Shown here piece after piece: positions 23,291-33,112 of a DNA stretch of 64,000 nucleotides. Both the position numbers and the translations under genes were made by a program. The stretch comes from Tetracentron sinense (Eukaryota > Streptophyta > Magnoliopsida > Trochodendrales > Trochodendraceae): assembly GCA_015143295.1 (NCBI GenBank), contig CM026570.1, forward strand, positions 26,977,250 to 27,041,249, read 5' to 3'. Below the pieces are notes generated by a model. The model saw only the letters and a program-made list of their open reading frames with translations, did no database searches and was not told the origin of the DNA. Position 1 is the stretch's first letter; every line of letters starts with the position of its first letter.

Positions 23291-23461
23291 GTCTATGGGT
23301 ACTCCTGATTATACTCCCAACATAATCAATGGCGAAAATTAGAGCTGATGGGACTTTAGAAATTGACCAAATTAATAAGTCAAGCCAAATCTAATTTTCA
23401 CCCTTAATAATTCTAATTAAAGGATTAAGATTAGGAAGTACATTTGGGAGTACCCATAGAC
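23291..23461. mobile_element. Tourist-like (PIF/Harbinger-type) MITE, 171 bp
   Basis: The termini GTCTATGGGTACTCC (23291-23305) and its exact reverse complement (23447-23461) are 15-bp perfect inverted repeats. They are flanked by the 3-bp duplication TAA (23288-23290 and 23462-23464). A 3-bp TWA target duplication and small size are characteristic of Tourist-like MITEs. It has no coding capacity. Confidence 0.8.
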
Positions 23462-23465
23462 TAAT

Positions 23466-23466
<1 letters not shown>

Positions 23467-23510
<44 letters not shown>

Positions 23511-23511
23511 G
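23467..23511. repeat. CT/TA compound microsatellite
   Basis: A run of CT dinucleotides is followed directly by a run of TA dinucleotides, immediately after the Tourist-like MITE. Confidence 0.9.
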
Positions 23512-24415
23512 AGATTAATTATGAACAATAAATCTGGTAAGAAAAAAAAACAGCTTCCGTCAAGCAAATAATGGGAACAACCCAATGGGAACAACCCAAA
23601 AAATTACCTTTGACAGCAGTATTCTGGAAATTACATAAAAAATAGTGACAGAAAATGCCCTTCTTTGTATTTGTAATTACCAAACTATCACTGCCACAAG
23701 GTTTTTTTTTGTTGCTCCTATTATCTGTCCAATGTTCATAGTTAATCTCTCTTTTGCTTTTTCTCTCTATATATATAATTCCTAGCTAATTGGAAAAGTC
23801 CTTGTTTTCTTCTGTTAACCAAAATGTCTCAGCTTGTGGTTCTAAAAGCTGAGCTAAGCTAAGATCGAGCCTATAATATTTTTAATGAGCTGAACTTGAT
23901 CATAAATTGTGAAGCTTCCATTGTAATATATATAAGGATCCAAACCTAAACACTTTACTACTCAGATCGACTACGCTTGGTTACACCTCTAGGTCTAAGG
24001 ATCGGCTCACTACTAATTCAACCCAATCCATGCCCACTAGGGGGGAATATTGGTAGCCTTCATCCATCAAAAGGCATTTTGTTAGAGCTAGAGAATGACA
24101 CATTGTATTACTTCTACCAGTTAGTATATTGCTTAAAAATTATACAATTAGTAATCAGTAAAAGCAACATTTTCTTCGAGAGGGGTATTTCTTGAGCAAT
24201 GAAGGGCTAGCATTTCCCATGATTTTGATATTCCTAAAATCCCTTTGTACAAGCAATTTTCATCGTTACAATATCAATGCGACTAAAATCTAGAAAAATA
24301 CTATTGAAACTGGACTTGAGTCAAATAGTGATCGGCACAAGCCCCAAAAAAGCCACATTAGGGTTTGTAGATGGCTCGGTTTTGAAATAACAAACAGTTG
24401 CAAAATTAACATGTG
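23512..24415. other. Intergenic sequence, nothing recognised
   Basis: AT-rich sequence with small chance frames only; no gene or mobile-element boundary could be supported. Confidence 0.5.
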
Positions 24416-25105
24416 CTAATATATTATGATTCGGGCTGCACATCGGCTGGTTGGTTCGGGCTGAAACCAGTTCGGGCCAAGCCCAATCTAGTTAATTAGC
24501 ATAGGCCCGAACCCAACTTGGACTCGAACTCAACCTGGTACTTGGGCTTAGCTCGATCCCAGCTTAATTTTTTAATGAGTTTGGGCTAAGCCCAAGTACA
24601 CCCGAGCGGGGCAATCCTAAACTCAGTTCATGCCAAGCCTAAAAAAAACATGAAGATCATAAGGAGAGGATGAAGATAATGTGGAGAAGAGGGGATGAGT
24701 AAGGAGGCACCACAACCTTTGTATTACCAAAGAAGGAAGAGGAGTGCTAGCCCCATTCACATTTACTCCAAAATTTTCCATTGACGCAAGATGGGGCTAA
24801 CGCGTGGAGATGTTTCATTATTTTAACAGTTTAAAAAGTATAAATAGTATAAATCAAAGAATATTTGACATTTGTAGCACCCCAGTTGCGTCTTTGAAAG
24901 ATTTGTGATTGGGGCTAGCAAAATCCAAGAAGGAATTAATATTTTAAGGTTTTACTCACTTTTAGGTAGTTTTATTGGCCTGGACCAAGGTTGGCCCGAA
25001 CTCAACTTCGGGCCTAATCTTTAATCTGAAACCAACCCAGTCTGTTAGAATCTCAGCCCAACCCGCTCTTAACTCGACCTACCCAATGTGCACTAATGTG
25101 CAGTC
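24415..25105. repeat. GGGCT/AGCCC-rich degenerate repeat
   Basis: Short alternating tracts such as TTCGGGCTGAAACC, GGGCCAAGCCCAA, GGGCTTAGCTCGA and GGCCCGAACTCAACTT recur on both strands. Similar tracts occur at 59930-60190 and, in AT-richer form, at 54240-54780. They look like degenerate copies of one non-autonomous element family. Termini were not defined. Confidence 0.4.
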
Positions 25106-25117
25106 CTAATTAGGATT

Positions 25118-25528
25118 GAATATTATGGCAACTACTGCAGTTGGGTACTAATCTTCACAGGGGCGTATAAGGGGCCTCCATTCCTCCGAGTCAGACCCTT
25201 TTGGAGTGAGTGTGGATCTACCCTTATGGCACCTTAGCGGCTACCTTAGGTCTGGATGGGTGTGGGTGTTTAGAGTATTAAATGATACCTTTTATATATA
25301 AACAAAAAAGCAAATGCTCCGTGTTGCGGTTAGGGTTTTACTGTCCCACTTTAGTTCCACATTGGTTGGGTACTAGTCTTTTCAGGGGGTGTAAAGAGCC
25401 CTCCACTCCTCTTTAAGTTTGGCCATTTTGGAGTGAGTGTGTGGATCTACCCTTATGATACCTTAGCGGCTACCTTAGGTTTGATTGAGTGTGTGTGTTT
25501 AAAGTATTAAATGATACATTCTACCCAA
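25118..25528. repeat. Tandem duplication of a ~200-bp repeat
   Basis: Copy 1 (about 25136-25295) and copy 2 (about 25360-25520) share GTTGGGTACTA, TTTTGGAGTGAGTG, GGATCTACCCTTATG, CCTTAGCGGCTACCTTAGGT and AGTATTAAATGATAC in the same order. The second copy ends in CTACCC plus an A-run, like a retroposon tail. It may be a SINE-like element duplicated in tandem. Confidence 0.65.
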
Positions 25529-25529
25529 A

Positions 25530-27841
25530 AAAAAAACTGCTAAAATAAGCAACTGTGTGTTAAATCAAAGAAGAGAAATGCTAGCCCTAGACACAGACTT
25601 CCACTCACTATGATAGCAACATGACATACCTTGTTACCATTAGAACAGGTTGAAATTATAACTTTTTCATTAAAAAAAATTATTTTCTTTACTTGTTGAA
25701 GGGATAGCAATCACAAGTGTTACACTCATAGTAAAAGTTTGGAGATCTACATTTGGAGTAGCACTCATAAAAAAAAAATGCCAAGAGCCCTCTTCAAACT
25801 CTAACCTGACTCGTGTGCACATTACTTTGCCTATCCACACAAGAATTTTTTAAAGGATGCTTCTACGAGTACACTAATATTTACTAAGTGGACATCAAAT
25901 ATATCACTTACTAATTGTACACCATTAAAATATGACAAATTCTATGAGCACACCAAGAGGTAAAAAATACTTATATATTTTTTAGTTTTACATAATTCTA
26001 AACTTAAAATTATAAAACATGATAATTCATTAGTCATTACTCTTTCGTGGACCCAAACCCAACTGAAGGTCCAATAAATTGGTATCAAAGGAATCAAAAC
26101 CAATTTCTTATATATTGCACCTCTACTTGTGTGAGTTAAAGAGATTGCAACAAAAGATCATAGGAAACTAAATATTGAAAATGATGTGGAGGAAAAACTT
26201 ACCGTAGTTCGTGTAATTGATCTAAAAGATCATACATAAAGATAATGAAAGAGAAACTCAAATTTGACAAAAACGTGAATATAGTAGGGATAGACAAAGA
26301 TTGAAGAACAATGAATGATTTAAGGTTATTAAGATGAGGAAAAGTTACAACACTTCGTGTTTCTACAACTCATCGGCTTACTAAAGGTAAGGTAAGAGGA
26401 GTTTTGTGGTTCATTCTTAGAAAGAGAACATTTTTAAAATTTTGGGGTATGAGTGCTCATAAACATGACAATCTTAAAAAATAAAGTCTTTTTTTAAAAG
26501 AAAAATGGTGTCCAGTCGTAAATATTGGTGTGTTCGTAAAAGTATCTTTTTTAAAACCCTTGGGGATTAATGCCACGAGTTGGGCTGAGGAACTCCTACG
26601 GCCGGGGATAGGGTTTTGGGGCTCCATTGCATTATCCTATTTGGAAAAAAAAAATATGTGGCTTCTTTTAAGACTTGAGCCCAGCCCTATCTGGTGCAGC
26701 GTTTTCGTAATGGAATCTAATCATAAATCTAGATCATTGATTTGAAGAGGATCCAATTCATTGAGCAATATAGGATTAAGTAAAGATTGGAGGGAGTGTC
26801 GGTACAAAGCTAACAAAAGCACATGAAAATCAAAGCAAGAAGTCCAACGCTAAGGATGCGAAAATAGACAAGTCTTGTGGGGCCGAGACACAATAAAAGC
26901 GAGTAAGACATAAGACCCATTCTGCATATTCTTGGGGGGCGGTGGGAGAATGAGAGAAGGGACCGCTAGCTACTTTCAAAATGTTGCTAAGTGCCAAGGC
27001 GTCCGTGAACGTGGTTTGGATCATGTGATCACTATGGGGTCCGTGACACCTAAGCCATGTTGCCTTTCGCCAGAGGGAACTCATCATCCCGCCAACTATA
27101 CCAATGTATAATACAAATATTAGTATCTCCGGCATTTTGTGCTTTTGTTATATATATATATATATACATATATCTCGAATCTGGCAAATGCGACACGCAT
27201 TTAAGCGGCACGTTTTTGGGCTCAAAAGAAAACTGATGATGAGTCTCTATTCCCTAAAATGTAGCAAAAAATAGCCTAATTGGAACTAACTAGAAAGGTG
27301 GAAGTTATAGCCTATGTTGGGTCACATTAAATTCTAGGGGTTAATTAGGGTTTATGATGAATATTTTCGACGTTTGACCGAATAACTTAAATATCTCTAA
27401 CTATTTTTTATCACATGTTAGGGAAATGAGACTTGCTATCTAGGTTAATTTGGTGATTTTAAAAGAGTGTTACATATAGTTCAAATGTGTGACGCATAGA
27501 GAGGCAAGGTGTGCTACTTATTCTATATAAGTAAGGTTAAAAAGTGATAAATTATAAAAAGAGGTCCTTTAAAACTTCTAGAATTTGATAATGGGATTCG
27601 TCCCAACAAGTGTTATAAGGTTGAGCCGTGCTAGCCCTACTCTCACGTAGTCCCTGCAAAAAAATCAACACATGTCAATATTCAGTATAAATTGGTAGGG
27701 GAACAGGTTGCGATGTAGGAAGTTTTTAGGCCCTCACAAATGCCCAACAAAATTGGTCTCTCTCGACTCTCTACTTTGAATAATTGTTCTTTTTTTTTAT
27801 AAAGTTAAAAATTGCTAAATTAAAACTACGCTAGAAAGCAA
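25530..27841. other. Intergenic sequence, no gene supported
   Basis: AT-rich sequence with scattered small frames. The largest is about 100 codons on the minus strand at 26830-27135 and shows no recognisable family, so it is probably chance. A TA microsatellite lies at about 27149-27165. Confidence 0.5.
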
Positions 27842-27850
27842 TTAAAAATA
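27842..27850. repeat. Left 9-bp target-site duplication of the MULE
   Basis: TTAAAAATA directly abuts the left terminal inverted repeat and is repeated exactly at 36849-36857. Nine bases is the diagnostic duplication length of Mutator-superfamily insertions. Confidence 0.9.
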
Positions 27851-27931
27851 GAGGAAAATACGGATTTGGGCCCCGTATTATGAAAAAACCCGTATATGGG
27901 CTCCGGGTTTGAAAACTTATTTTTGTAGGCT
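27851..27931 (+). repeat. Left terminal inverted repeat of the MULE
   Basis: About 80 bp starting GAGGAAAATACGG and ending near TTTTTGTAGGC. It matches the reverse complement of 36768-36848 except for about seven substitutions and one extra G. Transposase binding normally occurs in such termini. Confidence 0.9.
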
Positions 27932-28189
27932 CCCACGCGTGGGAGCCAAGTGCACGTGCTGCCCCTTCGCATTTTCTCCCCAAAATACCCCTGGCTTGCT
28001 TACCTAGCTTTCTTCCCAAGCTGAAGCTCGGTTACGAACCCTTGTCGTTGCTGTCTTCCCCAACTGAAGCCCTTGGTTATCCTGTGATCCGAAATCCTTC
28101 AAGGTGCAAATTTGAAACCTGCAAATCCTTCCCCAAAGTAAAACCCTTGGGTACCCAGTACATCCGGAACTCTACGGGCTTCGTAATAT

Positions 28190-28277
28190 CGTATTGAAGA
28201 AGAAGAAGAAGAAGCCAAAGAAGAAGAAGAAGACAAAGAAGAAGAAGAAGAACAACCCTGAATAAGAAGAACAACCT
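28190..28277 (+). promoter_or_regulatory. Probable 5'-UTR exon of the protease gene, GAA-rich
   Basis: A purine tract of repeated AAGAAGAAG ends in ACAACCT|GTAAGTTTT, a strong plant donor at 28277/28278. The matching acceptor TTTTGCAG ends at 29076, eight bases before the ATG. The transposase gene has the same plan on the other strand (AGAAGAAGAAAAAG tract then a GGTAAGTG donor at 36500/36499). The transcription start is not determined. Confidence 0.5.
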
Positions 28278-28339
28278 GTAAGTTTTAGCGGTTTTTAATA
28301 AAATTTCAAACCTAAAAATGGGCCCCACAGTTAACGACT

Positions 28340-29045
28340 TCATTTTCGATGCTTTCAAGTAACCATTTTCGATGGTTATGACAGTGGTTTTTCGGTATTA
28401 TTATTGATTTTTGCTCATTTTTCGTGATTTTCAATGGTGAAGTTAAAGTGCATTTTCGACCCTTTTGAGTTTATTTTCGGCAAAAATACATTGCAATTTC
28501 GATGGTTCTTACGACCATTTTCGGTGTTTTTTTACTCATTTTCGGTATTTTCAGTTATCAATGCTTATTTTCGGTATATTTATGTTTTTGCTTATTTTCG
28601 GTATTATTCAATTATGACATTGTTTTTTCGGTATTATTGTTGATGTTGAACCCAATTTCGGGATTTTCAATGGTTATGTTATAATGCATTTTCGATGGTT
28701 TTGTGCTTAATTTCGGTAAAAATACAGCAATTTCGATATTTCGGTATTTTTGTGTCCTGACAGAGTAAATTTTCGGTATTTTGCTTTCATGATAGTGCCT
28801 ATTTTCGATGTTTTTGTGTCCTGGCAGTGCCTATTTTCGGTGTTTTCTGCCTGGCAGTGCATATTTTCGGTATTTTTCTGTGATGACAGTGTCTATTTTC
28901 GGTATTTTTTTGTTATCCCAGTGCCTATTTTCAGTATTTTCCTGTTATCCTAGTGCCTATTTTCGTTATTTTCCTGTTATCCCAGTGCTTATTTTTGGTA
29001 TTTTTTGCTATGACTGGTAGTCAGTACTTTCGATGGTTATTGTTA
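28340..29045 (+). repeat. TTTTCGG motif array 1, in the protease 5'-UTR intron
   Basis: About 25 degenerate copies of ATTTTCGGTATTTT (variants TTTCGATGG, TTTCGGTGTT) are spaced irregularly, roughly 20-45 bases apart, throughout the presumed intron 28278-29076. Some units are joined into longer, similar units, for example GTGCCTATTTTCGGTATTTT near 28850-28960. No protein is encoded in a conserved way. Arrays 2 and 3 carry the same motif. Confidence 0.9.
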
Positions 29046-30203
29046 TGATAGTGCTTATTGTTTTTCAATTTTGCAGCGACAAGATGCCTCGTATAAAGAG
29101 AAAAGCCGGTAGGAAAAAGAAAAAGAGAAAAGATAAAAAAGATAAATATTTTCCTTCGATTAAATGCTCCCAAAGGATATGGTTTGACGAGATAAAACCA
29201 TTATTAGAGGCCAATCCAGAGAGAAAAAGAATTTGGATAGAGAGCTGCTTTGCCCACCTTTACAACATACCTAAAATACCACTGTGTGGCCAAGCAATCC
29301 ACCATTTTCTACAGAGGCGTAAATGAGGGTTACGCTTCGAAGTATGCGGGAAGAGTGTAGAGTTCACAGTATTGGACTTTACTCTGATCATGGGCCTTAA
29401 TGCCCAAGTGTCTAAGGCTCCGGTCCTTAAACATGAAGCACCACCAACCTCTCTCAAGTATCGAAAGTTTCAAAAGTTGGCGGTGATTAAAAAGGCAAGG
29501 CTTCTTGAGGAGTTGAAGGGATATGATGATCATATGGATGCGGTGAAGCTATCACTGGTCCTCTTTATTGAGTTGTTGCTCGTAGGCACCGGCACGCATG
29601 TGGGTGTTAACACAGGCCATTTGTGTCTAGTGGATGATTGAGAGGCCTTCAACAAATACCCATGGGGGACTTTGGGTTTTGAGTTGTGCAAGGTTGGCCT
29701 AGAAACTGCTCTTTATACGAAGAAGCAGTACAATATAAACGGATGTGCTCTTGCCTTCCAGGTAAACATATGACTACCTAAATTTTGTAAATTTTCCGTG
29801 TTAGCTAATTTGTGTTTACTTCTACTTGAACTAATAGTAAAATTTATGACTGATGTCAGATTTGGGCTTATGAGTGCATCCCAGCACTTGGGAGGCTGTG
29901 TTCTCGTAATGCATCCCTAGGTGCGATGACATTCCCACGGGTTCTGCGGTGGGCGAATACATCCTATCTCAGCTACAAGTCACTTGCAAATGCCATATTC
30001 AATTTAAGTAAAGTATGTAATTGGACTTGTTGTTTTACAATATTCAACTTGCAATATCCTTTGTTATTTTACAGATCATTTGTTATTTTATAACATATCC
30101 TTTGTTGTTTTACAGATCAAGCTGAACAATATAAAGCCTACTCCTGCAGAGAAGGAGCAGCAGGTTGTGAAGGATGTGTTCGCACGATTGAGTGCTGAGG
30201 GTG

Positions 30204-30345
30204 ATGATGATGAGGAGGGGGAGGAGGAGGATGATGATGATGGTGATGGTGATAGTGATGGTGGTGATGGGGGTGATGGGGGTGATGGTGGTGATAGTGA
30301 CGGTGGTGGTAGCGATGGGGGTGATGGTGATGATGTCAGTCCAGC
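30204..30345 (+). repeat. Asp/Gly/Glu-coding low-complexity tract
   Basis: GATGATGAT, GAGGAGGAG and GGTGATGG triplets code for an acidic then Asp-Gly-rich linker in exon 3 of the protease gene. It is followed by the basic SPAKKRR. The region probably is a flexible acidic spacer prone to triplet expansion. Confidence 0.85.
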
Positions 30346-30707
30346 CCCATCTCCGGCGAAGAAGAGAAGGTTCGAGCAGAGGTCAAAAACGGTACAAATA
30401 TTGATTGTGATTATTTTTTATGATTTTCGACATTTTGACATATAAATTGTCTAATTTTCGGGATTTTTACTTACTAGTTGTTTGATGTTCAATATTTTCA
30501 GGTTCATGAAATCAATTCCTCCGTTGAGCGGGCAATGGAGAGAGTTTTTGACCGTTATTTTGACCGAGTTGTTGATCGAGTTGTTGACCAAATTGTCGAC
30601 TGAGTTGTTGAGCGAGTATCCCCGCAAATAAAAAGCTTGTTTGAGCAATGGGCAGCGCAACAAAAAAAAGATGAAAAAACTTCTGGTGATGAAAAATCTT
30701 TCAGTGA

Positions 30708-30970
30708 TAAGATGTCTCCCATATTGAGTCCCGAAGCAGAGCCGACACAGGGACATTCTTTCGTTGATGAGAAGATGGATCCCATCTTCACTTCCGAAGC
30801 AGCGCCGACACAGGGACATTCTTTCGTTGATGAGAAGATGGATCCCATCTTCACTCCCGAAGCAGCGCCGACACAGGGACATTCTTTCGTTGATGAGAAG
30901 ATGGATCCCATCTTCACTCCCGAAGCAGCGCCGACACAGGGACATTCTTTCATTGATGAGAAGATGGATC
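30708..30970 (+). repeat. 63-bp in-frame tandem repeat in the protease gene
   Basis: Three near-identical 21-codon units (core GHSFVDEKMDPIF) start at 30751, 30814 and 30877, with further diverged units at each end (PILSPEAEPTQ before, GHSFIDEKMDPII after). The period is exactly 63 bp and keeps the reading frame. It lies between the acidic tract and the protease domain. Confidence 0.9.
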
Positions 30971-32389
30971 CCATCATTGAGTTGACTCCCGTAGATTCGA
31001 AGGGGGGTGCAGATTCGACGGGGGTGCAGATTCGAAGGGGGTTGAAGACCTTCTAGAGGTGTGTGTTTACATTCCTAAGACGTGTAATGAGAGTCTGTGA
31101 AATGAGTTTTCATCAAGCCGGAACTTATATTTGGCAATATATGCAGGTGTCAAAGAGATCGGTAGTGAAGTCTCAATATCTGCGATCCCCTTTCATTCAA
31201 ATGAAAGGAAGAAAAATGAGAATTGGAGCTGCTAACCCCAAAAATCCTTTATCAAAAGAGGAGTCGAAGCAACTGTGCGATTTCATAAAGTCGGGAGCAA
31301 CTTCAATTTTGATTGAAAAGGTGATGGTCACAGCGGATATTGTGGGAGGGATTTCTAGCTCAACTACGTGGATTGATTCAATGGTAAACCCAGTACTTTT
31401 ATTGATGAATCCAGTAGCCATTTTCGGTATTTCAGTTTCATTTTCGGTATTTCAGTGGTTTTAATGATGAATCCAGTAGTCATTTTCGGAATGTCAGTGG
31501 TTTTAATGATGGCCGTTATGTTTTAATTTCAATTTCAGTTTTAATGATGGCCGCTACGTAGATTCGAAGGGGGGCCAGATATGAAGGCCGCTATCATGGG
31601 GGTTCGAGGAGGGACCCCCATGTGGGAATGTGAAAGGATATACTTCCCTGTGAACCCCGCTAGTCACTGGCTATTGGTTGTGCTTGAACCCCCCACAAGG
31701 CGTATCCTCCTCTTCGACTCATTATTCCTACACCCGGCATTACAACATGAAGATCATATCTCAGCTATCACAGTGAGGATGCCTGCACTGTTTCACATGT
31801 GTGGTGACAACTCAGCCTTCATAGGTCAAAAATAGGAGGTCGTAGAAGTCAAAAATATACCAAAACAGAAGAATACGTAAGTCTTTCTAAAACATTTAAT
31901 CTTATATTTACCAATACACTAACATGACTCATCCTAAGCAACTGTAACTGTTTGTTTTGCATATTCAGTCGGGACTGTGGAGTATTCGTTATGAAATATA
32001 TTGACTTCTTATGCGCTGACTTACCCATTACGTTCACTCAGGTATTTGTACTCACATTGGTAAATATCATCAATCATTTGTAGCATACTGACTTTTTCTA
32101 ACTATTTTTGTAGGACGATATATCTTTAATGCGGAAGCGAATAGCTTTCGATGTTATGACGAGGTCAGTGAAGGCATGATGGGCTGTGATAACGTCCCAA
32201 TGTTGGATGCTGAGGTCCCATGATGAAGAGGAGGGAGAAGATAGGCCGGGGTGCAGTTTATTGATAGACTATTATGGATGGATTGTGATGGACTATTATG
32301 GATTGTTGTGATGATGTTGTAATGTTGTAATATTGACTTCTTATGGACTATTTGTGTACAGTCCTGTAATATTGTGTATTTAGAGATGA

Positions 32390-33010
32390 TTTTCGTCATT
32401 TATTACAATATCCAGTGCGGATTTTTGGTTTTTTCGTCATATTACAGATTATTTTCAGTTTTACAAGACTCCATTTCGGCATTTTACAGTGTCCCAGTAG
32501 CCATTTTCGGCATAACAGGGCTCAATTTCGGCATTTTTGCCATTTCCAGTAGCCATTTTCGGCTTAACATGGCTGATTTTCGGCATTTTACACTGTCTAG
32601 TAGCCATTTTCGGCATAACAGGAGCAATTTTCGGTATTACAGTCCAATTTTCGGTATTCTGCAGTACTGTATTTTCGGCATTTTTGCCATTTCCAGTAGC
32701 CATTTTCGCCATTTTTAGCCAATTTCGGTATTTTTCTGTAAAATTCGGCATTTTTGCCATTTTCAGTAGCCATTTTCGGCATTTTTAGCTAATTTCGGTA
32801 TTTTTCTATCAATTTCGGCATTTTTCTGTTGAATTCCAGCAGTCATTTTCAGCATTTTTGCCATTTCCAGTAGCCATTTTCGGCATTTTTCAGTTTTTTC
32901 CTGTCAATTTCGGCATTTTTCTGTTGCAATCCAGTAGCCATTTTCGCCATTTTCGGTATTTTCCTGTCACTTTCGGCATTTTATTGCCATTTTCTGTCTT
33001 TTTCCATCTT
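32390..33010 (+). repeat. TTTTCGG motif array 2, between the convergent gene 3' ends
   Basis: More than 20 copies of CATTTTCGGCATTTTTGCC-like units lie between the protease stop (32179) and the transposase stop (33113). The dominant form is TTTTCGGCATTT, against TTTTCGGTATTT in array 1. The block CCAGTAGCCATTTTCGGC recurs several times. Isolated copies also occur in protease introns near 30455-30475 and 31420-31490. Confidence 0.9.
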
Positions 33011-33112
33011 TTTTGAGATTCTATAATATTGGATAAATAATAAAGAACCTTGAAACCAACCATTCATTAAGCATTACATGTTTTTCATTACATTCAACAT
33101 TAGACACTACAC

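Larger units (their letters stand above)
29084..32179 (+). pseudogene. MULE-borne DUF1985 / Ulp1-like (peptidase C48) protease gene, decayed
   Basis: Exons read as about 29084-29761, 29860-30012, 30116-30391, 30502-~31060, ~31150-31383, ~31570-31876, 31969-32041 and 32114-32179. A lysine/arginine-rich N-terminus is followed by a DUF1985 domain (EFTVLDFTLIMGLN, then LVDD..EAFNKYPWG, then WAYECIPALGRLCSR). Next come an Asp/Gly/Glu tract, a 63-bp repeat block, a KSQYLRSPF motif, and the C-terminal C48 protease: His in NPASHWLLVV, Asp in RILLFDSL, and the nucleophile Cys in RDCGVFVMKYI (codon 31976-31978). C48 enzymes cleave SUMO from conjugates; why MULEs carry them is not established. In-frame stops lie at 29324-29326, 29639-29641, 30601-30603 and 31833-31835. 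A probable frame slip occurs near 31000-31056. The catalytic triad itself is preserved. Confidence 0.8.

Noticed and set aside
26830-27135. 101-codon minus-strand frame
   Set aside because: No family is recognised and the flanks are repeat-rich. Length is within chance expectation for the number of frames in the window.
28434-29020. Phe/Tyr-rich frames in array 1 (repeated IFGVF/IFSVF peptides)
   Set aside because: Caused by translating the TTTTCGG repeat. Frames differ between arrays and are broken, so they are not a conserved protein.
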